Shown here in pieces: positions 29,312 to 37,845 of a stretch of DNA of 64,000 nt. The position numbers and the translations under genes were made by a program. Within the stretch, counting starts at the first letter, position 1. The number at the start of each line of letters is the position of its first letter. Under the pieces are notes generated by a model. It ran no database searches, was not told where the DNA came from, and saw only the letters and a list, made by a program, of their open reading frames with translations. The stretch comes from Flavobacterium geliluteum (GTDB taxonomy: Bacteria > Bacteroidota > Bacteroidia > Flavobacteriales > Flavobacteriaceae): positions 1 through 64,000 of the forward strand of contig NZ_JAGFBV010000008.1 in assembly GCF_017948595.1 (NCBI RefSeq), given 5' to 3'.

Positions 29312-29330
29312 CAAAATAGTTAAACTACAA

Positions 29331-29357
29331 ATGAAATTGTCTCTTCAAGTTTCATAA
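29331..29357 (+). promoter_or_regulatory. Leader hairpin and possible 8-codon mini-ORF before carA
   Basis: ATGAAA-TTG (29331-29339) pairs with CAA-G-TTTCAT (29346-29355) apart from one bulged base. The same segment reads as an open frame ATG AAA TTG TCT CTT CAA GTT TCA TAA (MKLSLQVS). Whether it is translated or regulates carA by pyrimidine or arginine supply is unknown. Confidence 0.3.
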
Positions 29358-29386
29358 GACGATAAAAAAACAATACAAATTCAAGA

Positions 29387-30505
29387 ATGAAATACACTAC
29401 ACGACAAAGCGCCATTTTATTACTAAGTGATGGAACAATTTTTCACGGAAAATCTATAGGTATCAGCGGTAAAACTTTTGGTGAGGTTTGTTTTAATACT
29501 GGAATGACCGGATATCAGGAGATTTTTACAGATCCTTCTTATTTTGGACAAATTATGGTAGCTACAAATCCTCACATTGGTAATTATGGTGTTAATGATT
29601 TAGAAATAGAATCAGATAGTATCAAAATTGCTGGTTTGGTTTGTAAAAACTTTAGTTTTAACTATTCCAGAGAAGATGCTTCCGGCAGTTTGGAAGATTA
29701 TTTTATCAAACAAAACCTAATCTGTATTTCTGATGTTGACACTCGTGCTCTGGTAAGCTACATTCGCGACAACGGTGCAATGAATGCTGTTATCTGCACA
29801 GACGGAACTTCGATTGAAGATTTGAAAAAAGAATTGGCAAATGTGCCAAATATGGAAGGTTTAGAGTTGGCATCAAAAGTTTCAACTACTGAACCTTATT
29901 TTTTTGGTGACGAAAATGCAACTTACAAAATATCTGCATTAGACCTGGGAATTAAAAAGAATATCTTGAGAAATCTTGCTAAGAGAGATTGCTACATAAA
30001 AGTTTATCCATACAATTCGACTTATAAAGATTTGTCCGAATTTAATCCAGATGGTTATTTTCTTTCAAATGGGCCTGGTGATCCGGATCCGCTTTTTGGA
30101 GCTATCGAAGTAGCAAAAGAAATTTTGGCAAATGATAAGCCATTATTCGGAATTTGCCTTGGACACCAAGTGATTGCACTCGCAAATGGAGTACAAACTT
30201 ACAAAATGTTTAATGGTCACAGAGGTATCAATCATCCCGTAAAAAATTTAATTACGGGTAAAGGAGAAATTACTTCTCAAAATCACGGTTTTGCGGTAAA
30301 CAAAGAAGCTTTGGAGAGTCATCCTGATTTAGAGATTACACATTTGCATTTGAATGACGGAACCGTTGCCGGTATGCGTATGAAGAATAAGAACTGTTTT
30401 TCAGTACAATACCATCCGGAAGCAAGTCCCGGACCACATGATTCGTCTTATTTGTTTGATCAATTTGTAGAGAACATAAAAGAGACTTTATCTAAAACGA
30501 TGTAG
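29387..30505 (+). CDS. carA: Carbamoyl-phosphate synthase small (glutaminase) subunit
   Basis: This 372-residue protein has the CarA N-terminal domain (LLLSDGTIFHGKSIG, FNTGMTGYQEI) and a class I glutamine amidotransferase domain with nucleophile Cys257 (GICLGHQ) and partners His343 and Glu345 (YHPEASPGPHD). It supplies ammonia from glutamine to CarB to make carbamoyl phosphate for arginine and pyrimidines. carB is not adjacent; eno follows after 101 bases. Length and motifs indicate an intact enzyme. Confidence 0.97.
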   Translation: MKYTTRQSAILLLSDGTIFHGKSIGISGKTFGEVCFNTGMTGYQEIFTDPSYFGQIMVATNPHIGNYGVNDLEIESDSIKIAGLVCKNFSFNYSREDASGSLEDYFIKQNLICISDVDTRALVSYIRDNGAMNAVICTDGTSIEDLKKELANVPNMEGLELASKVSTTEPYFFGDENATYKISALDLGIKKNILRNLAKRDCYIKVYPYNSTYKDLSEFNPDGYFLSNGPGDPDPLFGAIEVAKEILANDKPLFGICLGHQVIALANGVQTYKMFNGHRGINHPVKNLITGKGEITSQNHGFAVNKEALESHPDLEITHLHLNDGTVAGMRMKNKNCFSVQYHPEASPGPHDSSYLFDQFVENIKETLSKTM

Positions 30506-30594
30506 TTAATAAATAAAGGTATTTAATTGCTGAATAACGTATTTAGTATTAAATATTTTTATAATTTCGAAAAATAATTATAATTTATTAATAA

Positions 30595-31899
<1,305 letters not shown>

Positions 31900-31924
31900 T
31901 TTGTAAGATTTATATTTATATTTA

Positions 31925-31956
31925 AAACCATTCGTTTTTACGGATGGTTTTTTTTT
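31925..31956 (+). terminator. Rho-independent terminator after eno
   Basis: A 10-base stem (31925-31934 with 31941-31950, one G-T pair), 6-base loop and T run lie 25 bases after the enolase stop. Confidence 0.88.
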
Positions 31957-32010
31957 GGAGTTTTAACAAATTCATAGCAGTATTCTTTTTTTAATTAGTG
32001 TTAAATTCCT

Positions 32011-32018
32011 TAGATTTG
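32011..32018 (+). promoter_or_regulatory. -7 element of the citrate synthase gene
   Basis: TAGATTTG matches TANNTTTG and lies 37 bases before the start codon. The -33 region is T-rich but lacks a clear TTG. Confidence 0.5.
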
Positions 32019-32055
32019 ATAAATTATTATTTTAAAGATTTATTTCCGATATATT

Positions 32056-33333
32056 ATGTCAAAAATAGCTACATTAGAAGTAGATGGTCAAAAAATTGAA
32101 CTTCCGGTTATCACAGGAAGCGAAAATGAATCAGCTATCGATATTAACAAATTACGTGATTTAACCGGTATCATTACAATTGATCCTGGCTATAAAAATT
32201 CTGGCTCTTGCAAAAGTGAAATCACTTTCTTGGATGGAGAATTAGGAATTTTACGTTACAGAGGGTATTCAATCGAAGATTTAGCTGAAAAAGCTAGTTT
32301 TCTAGAGGTTTCTTATCTTCTGATTTTTGGTGAATTACCAACTGCTCAACAATTGGAGCAATTTGAAACTGATATTAAAAAACATACTTTGGTAAACGAA
32401 GAGATGAAAAATATCATTGATGGTTTTCCAAAAACAGCTCATCCAATGGGCGTATTATCTGCATTAACAAGTGCTTTGACAGCATTTAATCCAAAAGCAG
32501 TAAATGTTGATAATGAAAAAGAAATGTACGAAGCCATTTGTAAAACAATGGGTAAGTTTCTTGTAATTGCAACATGGACCTACAGAAAATCAATGGGTTA
32601 TCCTTTAAATTATTACGATAATACAAAAGGTTATGTAGAGAATTTTATGCACTTGATGTTTCAATTGCCTACAGGTCCTTACAAAGCTAATCCTATTATT
32701 GTCGATGCATTAGATAAATTATTTATTCTTCATGCAGATCATGAGCAAAACTGCTCTACTTCTACAGTAAGAATGGTAGGTTCTTCTCATGCTGGCTTGT
32801 TTGCTTCAATCTCTGCTGGAGTTTCTGCTCTTTGGGGGCCACTTCACGGAGGAGCTAATCAAGCAGTTTTAGAAATGCTAGAAGAGATTAACAAAGATGG
32901 AGGCGATACAGAAAAGTTTTTAGCTAAAGCTAAAGATAAAAATGATCCTTTCCGTTTGATGGGTTTTGGTCACAGAGTCTACAAAAACTTTGATCCAAGA
33001 GCAAGAATCATCAAAAAAGCAGCTAAAGAAGTATTAGAAACTTTAGGTGTTGAAGATCCAATTTTAGAAATCGCTAAGAAATTAGAAGCTGCGGCTCTTG
33101 AAGATGAATATTTCAAATCAAGAAATTTATATCCTAATGTTGATTTCTACTCTGGAATTATTTATAGAGCACTAGGGATTCCAACCGATATGTTTACAGT
33201 AATGTTTGCGATAGGAAGATTACCGGGCTGGATCGCACAATGGAAAGAAATGCGTGAAAACAAAGAGCCAATAGGTAGACCAAGACAAATTTACACTGGA
33301 CATCCGCTCCGAGAATTTAAGTCAAACAAATAA
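32056..33333 (+). CDS. gltA: Citrate synthase
   Basis: This 425-residue protein is the long, type II-like bacterial citrate synthase. The catalytic residues are visible as His264 (GPLHGGANQ), His306 (GFGHRVYKNFDPRAR) and Asp363 (NVDFYSGI), numbered almost as in E. coli. It condenses acetyl-CoA with oxaloacetate at the entry to the TCA cycle. It is a single-gene unit ending in a terminator at 33343. Confidence 0.97.
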   Translation: MSKIATLEVDGQKIELPVITGSENESAIDINKLRDLTGIITIDPGYKNSGSCKSEITFLDGELGILRYRGYSIEDLAEKASFLEVSYLLIFGELPTAQQLEQFETDIKKHTLVNEEMKNIIDGFPKTAHPMGVLSALTSALTAFNPKAVNVDNEKEMYEAICKTMGKFLVIATWTYRKSMGYPLNYYDNTKGYVENFMHLMFQLPTGPYKANPIIVDALDKLFILHADHEQNCSTSTVRMVGSSHAGLFASISAGVSALWGPLHGGANQAVLEMLEEINKDGGDTEKFLAKAKDKNDPFRLMGFGHRVYKNFDPRARIIKKAAKEVLETLGVEDPILEIAKKLEAAALEDEYFKSRNLYPNVDFYSGIIYRALGIPTDMFTVMFAIGRLPGWIAQWKEMRENKEPIGRPRQIYTGHPLREFKSNK

Positions 33334-33342
33334 AATAACTTG

Positions 33343-33373
33343 AAAGCTTCACTTAACTGTGAAGCTTTTTTTT
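33343..33373 (+). terminator. Rho-independent terminator after citrate synthase
   Basis: A perfect 10-base stem (33343-33352 with 33359-33368), 6-base loop and a T run start 10 bases after the gltA stop. The T run merges with the next promoter's -7 box. Confidence 0.9.
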
Positions 33374-33380
33374 ATATTTG
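33373..33380 (+). promoter_or_regulatory. -7 element of the DDAH-like gene
   Basis: TATATTTG matches TANNTTTG and is 20 bases before the ATG at 33400. No good -33 was found because the terminator stem occupies that region. Confidence 0.45.
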
Positions 33381-33399
33381 TTCAAAATTTAATACTATT

Positions 33400-34314
33400 A
33401 TGTTGCAATTAAATATAAAGAACGAAACGTCAAGATTGCGTGCTGTAGTTTTGGGTTCTGCCGTTCATAATGGGCCAACTCCATCTGTAGAGGAGGCTTA
33501 TGATCCCAAATCTTTGGAACATATAAAAGCAGGGACGTATCCGATAGAACAAGATATGGTTGCTGAAATGGAAGCTTTTAATGCCGTTTTTAAAAAATAT
33601 AATGTCACGGTTTATCGACCTGAAATGATCGAAAATTACAATCAGATTTTTGCTCGCGATATTGGTTTTGTAATTGATGATACGTTTGTAAAATCGAATA
33701 TTTTACCAGATAGAGAACGCGAGTTAGACGCTATTCAATATATCATCGACCAAATGAATTCCGAAAAAGTAGTCCGACCACCGGAAGAAGTACATATTGA
33801 AGGCGGTGATGTTATGTTATGGAACGATCATATTTTTATAGGAACCTATAAAGGAAGTGATTACAAAGATTATATCACGGCAAGAACCAATATACAAGGT
33901 GTAAATTACATCAAACAATTGTTTCCGAATAAAATCGTCAAAGAATTTGACTTGGTAAAATCAAAAATTGAGGCTCGTGATAATGCCCTGCATTTAGACT
34001 GTTGCTTTCAGCCAGTAGGAAAAGACAAAGGCATTATTTACAAAAGAGGTTTTCGTGAAGAAGCAGATTATATGTACCTGGTCAATCTTTTCGGAAAAGA
34101 AAATTTATTTCATATCGAAAGAGAGGAAATGTACAATATGTGTTCAAACGTGTTTTCTATAGACGAAAATGTGGTAGTTTCTGAGAAAAATTTCACAAGA
34201 TTAAACAATTGGCTGCGTGCCAATGGTTTTATCGTTGAGGAAATTCCTTATGCCGAAATCGCGAAACAAGAAGGATTGTTGAGATGCTCGACTTTGCCAT
34301 TGATAAGAGATTAA
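33400..34314 (+). CDS. Dimethylarginine dimethylaminohydrolase-like / arginine deiminase superfamily hydrolase
   Basis: This 304-residue protein has the guanidino-group-modifying enzyme fold. The motif EGGD is at 134-137, a His-Leu-Asp at 198-200 fits the catalytic His, and the nucleophile is Cys296 in LLRCSTLPLIRD. The family cleaves or transfers the guanidino group of arginine derivatives through a covalent Cys intermediate. I start it at ATG 33400 since a TTG at 33340 lies before the terminator. The exact substrate (methylarginine, arginine or another) cannot be fixed by reading. It would be next to the CtlX gene but for the element between them, which suggests joint arginine/citrulline breakdown. 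Confidence 0.8.
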   Translation: MLQLNIKNETSRLRAVVLGSAVHNGPTPSVEEAYDPKSLEHIKAGTYPIEQDMVAEMEAFNAVFKKYNVTVYRPEMIENYNQIFARDIGFVIDDTFVKSNILPDRERELDAIQYIIDQMNSEKVVRPPEEVHIEGGDVMLWNDHIFIGTYKGSDYKDYITARTNIQGVNYIKQLFPNKIVKEFDLVKSKIEARDNALHLDCCFQPVGKDKGIIYKRGFREEADYMYLVNLFGKENLFHIEREEMYNMCSNVFSIDENVVVSEKNFTRLNNWLRANGFIVEEIPYAEIAKQEGLLRCSTLPLIRD

Positions 34315-34324
34315 ATTCAGTTAT

Positions 34325-34795
34325 GAGTTTTGGGTTGTGAGTTTTGAGATACTGATGAAAATGAAGCTGATTTAATGAAGAGTTATAGAGATTTAGACGT
34401 TTACAAAATTGGGTTGGAATTATTTTACATAGTTCATCCATCATCATTGAAACTTCCAAAACATGAATTGTATGAGCTTGGAAGTCAAATAAGAAGATCT
34501 GCTGATTCTGTGGTTTCAAATATAATTGAAGGCTACGGCAGAAGAAGATATAAAGCTGATTTTATAAAATTTTTGGTTTACTCACATTCAAGTTGTCTTG
34601 AAACAATTGGTCATTTAGAAAAAATAGCAAAACTTTATCCAGATTGCTTTAACAATATGGATGAGTTAATTAATAATTATGAAGGGTTAGGTGGTAAAAT
34701 ATTTAATTTTATTAGGTATGTTGAAGAGAATTGGAAAAATTGACTCAAAATAATCTGCTCAATTTTAAAAACTCAAAACCCACAACTCAAAACCC
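34325..34795. mobile_element. Inverted-repeat-bounded element carrying a four-helix-bundle gene
   Basis: A 24-base arm at 34325-34348 (GAGTTTTGGGTTGT followed by GAGTTTTGAG) matches the reverse complement of 34772-34795 at 21 of 24 positions. The arms have an internal repeat of GAGTTTTG-type units. Between them is one gene of the 23S rRNA intervening-sequence protein family. The DDAH-like and CtlX genes outside are both intact. The layout fits a small insertion, like the intervening sequences seen within 23S rRNA of some bacteria. Confidence 0.5.
34375..34743 (+). CDS. Four-helix-bundle protein, 23S rRNA intervening-sequence (IVP/S23) family
   Basis: This 122-residue, all-helical protein has the family features: an early DLDVYKIGLELFYIV helix, the central QIRRSADSVVSNIIEGYGRR motif and a C-terminal helix FNFIRYVEENW. 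Relatives are encoded by intervening sequences in 23S rRNA genes, and the Avd accessory proteins of diversity-generating retroelements share the fold. The biochemical role of stand-alone copies is not known. It lies between inverted repeats and breaks up two functionally related hydrolase genes. No reverse transcriptase or variable repeat was seen near it, so an Avd role is unlikely. Confidence 0.85.
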   Translation: MKSYRDLDVYKIGLELFYIVHPSSLKLPKHELYELGSQIRRSADSVVSNIIEGYGRRRYKADFIKFLVYSHSSCLETIGHLEKIAKLYPDCFNNMDELINNYEGLGGKIFNFIRYVEENWKN

Positions 34796-34808
34796 ACAAC
34801 AAAAGATT

Positions 34809-35744
34809 ATGAAACAAACTACAAATGCAATCGTCATGATTCGCCCGGTTGCTTTCAGAATGAATGAGCAAACGGCTGTAAATAATTATTATCAGAAGGT
34901 ATTAGACGGACTTTTGCCTAGCACTGTAAACGCCAAAGCACAACAAGAGTTTGATACTTTTGTAGAAAAATTAAGAGCGGTAGGAGTAGATGTTACCGTT
35001 ATCGAGGACAGTTTAGAAACCGATACACCGGATAGTATTTTTCCAAACAATTGGGTTTCATTTCATGAAAATGGAGATGTTGCATTGTATCCTATGTTTG
35101 CAGAAAATCGCCGTCACGAGCGTCGCGAAGATATTTTAGACACACTGGAAGACAAAGGTTTTAAAATTGCCAATATCATGGATTATACCTCGGCAGAAGA
35201 AGACGGTATTTTTCTGGAAGGAACTGGGAGCTTGCTTCTGGATCGAGCCAATGGAAAAGCATATTGTGCTTTATCGCCTCGCGCTGATGAAGAATTGTTT
35301 ATCGAATTCTGCGAAGATTTTGATTATGCGCCAGTAATTTTTGAAGCCTATCAAACTGTGGATGGAGAACGTAAACTAATTTACCACACCAATGTAATGA
35401 TGTGTTTAGGTGAAACTTTTGCTGTTATCTGTGCCGATTGTATCGACGATAAAAAAGAACGCAAAATGGTCCTAGAAAACCTAAAAGCAGATAAAAAAGA
35501 AGTTATTTTAATCACAGAAGCTCAAGTAAATAACTTTGCAGGAAATATGCTGGAAGTTCGTGGTACAAATGATAAAAAATATATTGTCATGAGTGCATCA
35601 GCGCATCAGAGTTTAACAGCAAAACAAATTGCACAATTAGAAAATCATGCAGAAATTTTGAGCTCAAGTCTAGATACAATAGAAGCTTGTGGTGGCGGAA
35701 GTGCCAGATGTATGATGGCAGAAGTGTTTTTGCCAAAAAACTAA
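34809..35744 (+). CDS. ctlX: Citrulline utilisation hydrolase CtlX-type (arginine deiminase superfamily)
   Basis: This 311-residue protein starts MKQTTNAIVMIRPVAFRMNE. I reject the in-frame TTG at 34731 because it lies inside the four-helix gene and the repeat arm. Motifs are IFPNNWVSFH, EGTGSLLLDR and the C-terminal CGGGSARCMMAEVF with the likely nucleophile Cys301. The family hydrolyses citrulline or related ureido/guanidino compounds. It probably works with the DDAH-like enzyme upstream, whose product would be citrulline. A bidirectional terminator follows. Confidence 0.8.
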   Translation: MKQTTNAIVMIRPVAFRMNEQTAVNNYYQKVLDGLLPSTVNAKAQQEFDTFVEKLRAVGVDVTVIEDSLETDTPDSIFPNNWVSFHENGDVALYPMFAENRRHERREDILDTLEDKGFKIANIMDYTSAEEDGIFLEGTGSLLLDRANGKAYCALSPRADEELFIEFCEDFDYAPVIFEAYQTVDGERKLIYHTNVMMCLGETFAVICADCIDDKKERKMVLENLKADKKEVILITEAQVNNFAGNMLEVRGTNDKKYIVMSASAHQSLTAKQIAQLENHAEILSSSLDTIEACGGGSARCMMAEVFLPKN

Positions 35745-35761
35745 ACTTATTTTTTCTAACT

Positions 35762-35800
35762 AAAAAAGGGATAGAGCCAACGTGCTTTATCCCTTTTTTT
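35762..35800 (+). terminator. Terminator between ctlX and the converging marC gene
   Basis: A stem of about 15 pairs (35762-35776 with 35785-35799, one G-T pair) and 8-base loop is flanked by an A run and a T run, so it can serve both converging genes. Confidence 0.88.
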
Positions 35801-35820
35801 GGTTACAAAAGAAAAACAAT

Positions 35821-36450
35821 TTACATCAAATTTCCTTTTACAATATTAATGATAGAGCTTACGATGTATTGAATACCGATTGAGATTACAATAAAACCAA
35901 CAATTCTAGAAATCGCTACAATTCCTGAAGCACCTAATATTCGGGCGAGATAATGAGCGCTTTTTAAAATAGCAAAAATAGCAAAGGCAATTGCGGCAAT
36001 AGCCAAGGTCGAAATGATAATTTCGTTCATTTCGTGATGTTCCTGATAAAAAGCAATTAATAACGATATTGATCCTGGCCCCGCCAACATAGGTATGGCC
36101 AATGGCGTTAAAGCAATGTCATTACGCTGTTGTACTTCATTTTCAATTTTTTTATTGATTCCGCGTTTTTTATTAAATTTCCCCGAAAGCAATGAAAATC
36201 CCGAATTGACAATCACAATTCCACCGGCAATCCTGAGAGCGTCAATGCTGATCCCGAAAAAAGTCAATACATATTGACCAATAAAATACGAAACAATCAA
36301 AATAATAAAGACGTTTATAGCTGTCCATAAGGATATTCTGGAACGTTCTTTTTGCGAGTCATCGTGGGTGAGCCCAACAAATATTGGGATTGTTCCAATT
36401 GGATTCAATACAGAGAAAAGAGCGGCAAACAAATAAATAAATAAATCCAT
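35821..36450 (-). CDS. marC: MarC family integral membrane protein
   Basis: This 209-residue protein has about six hydrophobic segments and the family pattern FAALFSVLNPIGTIPIFVGLT at the N terminus and PLAIPMLAGPGSISLLIA in the middle. MarC-type proteins sit in the inner membrane and have an unresolved transport function; the link to antibiotic resistance suggested by the name has not held. It is the only minus-strand gene between 11.6 and 64 kb and shares a terminator with ctlX. Confidence 0.88.
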   Translation of the reverse strand: MDLFIYLFAALFSVLNPIGTIPIFVGLTHDDSQKERSRISLWTAINVFIILIVSYFIGQYVLTFFGISIDALRIAGGIVIVNSGFSLLSGKFNKKRGINKKIENEVQQRNDIALTPLAIPMLAGPGSISLLIAFYQEHHEMNEIIISTLAIAAIAFAIFAILKSAHYLARILGASGIVAISRIVGFIVISIGIQYIVSSIINIVKGNLM

Positions 36451-36580
36451 ACAATTTTTTGGTTAATAAAGTAAAAATAGTCAAATTTTATCTTTTTGCC
36501 ACAAATAGATGTTAGGATATTGTTTTTTATCGCGCAGAATTCAAAATCAAATACCTGCAAACAACCTCATTCTTTTTGAT

Positions 36581-36588
36581 TACTTTTG
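36581..36588 (+). promoter_or_regulatory. -7 element of the CoA-binding protein gene
   Basis: TACTTTTG matches TANNTTTG, 17 bases before the ATG at 36606. It rules out an in-frame TTG at 36576 as the start. Confidence 0.5.
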
Positions 36589-36605
36589 TAGCATATTTTA
36601 AAACA

Positions 36606-36971
36606 ATGAAAAACAAAAAAACTTTAGTTCTGGGTGCCACAACAAAACCGGAACGTTATGCTTTTAGAGCAATAAATATGCTGGTAGAAAAAGGACATAC
36701 TGTGTTGGCAATCGGTCAAAATACAGGCGAAGTTGCGGGTGTAAAAATTCATACAAAAGCCATTCCTGTAAAAAATATCGACACCGTAACCTTATATCTC
36801 AATCCTGCGCGTCAGCGTGATTACTATAATTACATTATCGAAGCACAGCCCAAAAGAGTTGTTTTTAATCCCGGAACCGAAAATCCCGAGCTGTATCAGC
36901 TTTTAGAACTTAACAATATCAAAGCCGAGGTTGCTTGTACGCTGGTTTTATTGGCTACCAATCAATATTAG
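36606..36971 (+). CDS. CoA-binding domain protein (YccU-like)
   Basis: This 121-residue protein is a single Rossmann-like CoA-binding domain. It has the nucleotide loop LVLGATTKPERYAFRA, the segment VAGVKIHTKAIPVKNIDTVTLYL, and FNPGTENPELYQLLELNNI near the end. It matches the small CoA-binding family also found at the N terminus of succinyl-CoA synthetase alpha. The ligand and role are not established. It is a lone gene followed by a structured intergenic element. Confidence 0.82.
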   Translation: MKNKKTLVLGATTKPERYAFRAINMLVEKGHTVLAIGQNTGEVAGVKIHTKAIPVKNIDTVTLYLNPARQRDYYNYIIEAQPKRVVFNPGTENPELYQLLELNNIKAEVACTLVLLATNQY

Positions 36972-36978
36972 TTTTTTC

Positions 36979-37060
36979 AGGAGCTATTTCCTGCTGTACA
37001 CTGTGTCTTTTGTGCTGAACCCCAGCACAAAAAGATGCCGTTTCCATCAGGGCTAGAAAA
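36979..37060 (+). ncRNA. Candidate structured intergenic RNA or dispersed repeat before recR
   Basis: This gap holds a perfect 10-base stem (37008-37017 with 37023-37032) with a 5-base loop. Flanking it are GAGCTATTTCCTGCTGTAC on the 5' side and GATGCCGTTTCCATCAGGGC on the 3' side. From memory this layout resembles a short element scattered through Flavobacterium genomes between genes, possibly an RNA motif; I cannot verify the match. No coding frame fits, and the T run needed for a terminator is missing on the plus strand. Confidence 0.4.
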
Positions 37061-37140
37061 CCTGGTTTACGAGGCTATTTAGAGCTTACTGGAAACAGTA
37101 ATTTTACAGTTGTCTAAGTCAAGTAAACCATTAAAAGTGT

Positions 37141-37148
37141 TATTTTTG
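37141..37148 (+). promoter_or_regulatory. -7 element directly ahead of recR
   Basis: TATTTTTG matches TANNTTTG and ends only five bases before the recR ATG at 37154. With the usual spacing the transcript would start at or next to the start codon, giving a leaderless or nearly leaderless mRNA. No good -33 TTG is at 19-21 bases; the nearest is 28 bases away. Confidence 0.4.
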
Positions 37149-37153
37149 TCGTC

Positions 37154-37774
37154 ATGGAATTTTCATCAAAATTAATAGAAAAAGCAGTCAACGAAATGTC
37201 GCAGTTACCCGGAATTGGTAAACGCACCGCATTGCGATTGGTGCTGCATTTATTAAAACAACCCAAAGAACAAACGGGTTTTTTGTCTCAGGCACTTTTG
37301 AACATGCGTGAGGATATTAAATTTTGCGAAAATTGCCATAATATTTCAGACACAAAAATTTGCGAAATTTGTGCCAATCAAGTTAGAAACCACCAGACGA
37401 TTTGTGTGGTCGAAGATATTCGCGATGTAATGGCTATTGAAAATACAGGTCAGTACAAAGGAATTTACCATGTTTTAGGTGGGAAAATTTCGCCAATAGA
37501 AGGCGTGGGGCCTAGTCAGTTGAATATTCCGACTTTGGTCGAAAAAGTAAAATCAGGAACTGTTGTCGAAATTATTTTTGCACTAAGCTCAACAATGGAA
37601 GGCGATACGACCAATTTTTATATTTATAAGCAAATTGCAGGATCAGAAATTGTAATTTCGACAATAGCGAGGGGAATCTCAGTAGGGGATGAACTGGAAT
37701 ATGCCGACGAAGTTACCCTTGGTAGAAGTATTTTGCACAGAGTACCATTTGAAAAAACATTTAGAAATAATTAA
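37154..37774 (+). CDS. recR: Recombination mediator RecR
   Basis: This 206-residue RecR has the helix-hairpin-helix [20 protein letters not shown], a four-Cys zinc finger ([16 protein letters not shown]) near residues 58-73, and a Toprim domain ([21 protein letters not shown], then [15 protein letters not shown]). It loads RecA onto single-stranded DNA with RecO/RecF. It is full length. The polysaccharide locus starts about 70 bases downstream with a new start region. Confidence 0.96.
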   Translation: MEFSSKLIEKAVNEMSQLPGIGKRTALRLVLHLLKQPKEQTGFLSQALLNMREDIKFCENCHNISDTKICEICANQVRNHQTICVVEDIRDVMAIENTGQYKGIYHVLGGKISPIEGVGPSQLNIPTLVEKVKSGTVVEIIFALSSTMEGDTTNFYIYKQIAGSEIVISTIARGISVGDELEYADEVTLGRSILHRVPFEKTFRNN

Positions 37775-37845
37775 TCCCAGATCAAATAATTATGCATTTT
37801 CAGATGTTTAATGTAAAAACGATATTTGTGAACAAATTTTTAGTA

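Noticed and set aside
33340..33399. Earlier TTG start for the DDAH-like gene
   Set aside because: The segment is the citrate synthase terminator hairpin and promoter; ATG 33400 gives the normal N terminus.
34229..34519. Minus-strand frame across the DDAH-like/four-helix junction
   Set aside because: It overlaps two genes and an inverted-repeat arm; the product looks like a translation of repeat and antisense DNA.
34375..34743. Avd protein of a diversity-generating retroelement
   Set aside because: No reverse transcriptase, template repeat or variable gene was found nearby; only the fold is shared.
34731..34808. Earlier TTG start for ctlX
   Set aside because: It lies inside the end of the four-helix gene and the repeat arm; MKQTTNAIVMIRP at 34809 is the expected start.
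36576..36605. Earlier TTG start for the CoA-binding protein gene
   Set aside because: It precedes the TACTTTTG -7 box, so it would be outside the mRNA.
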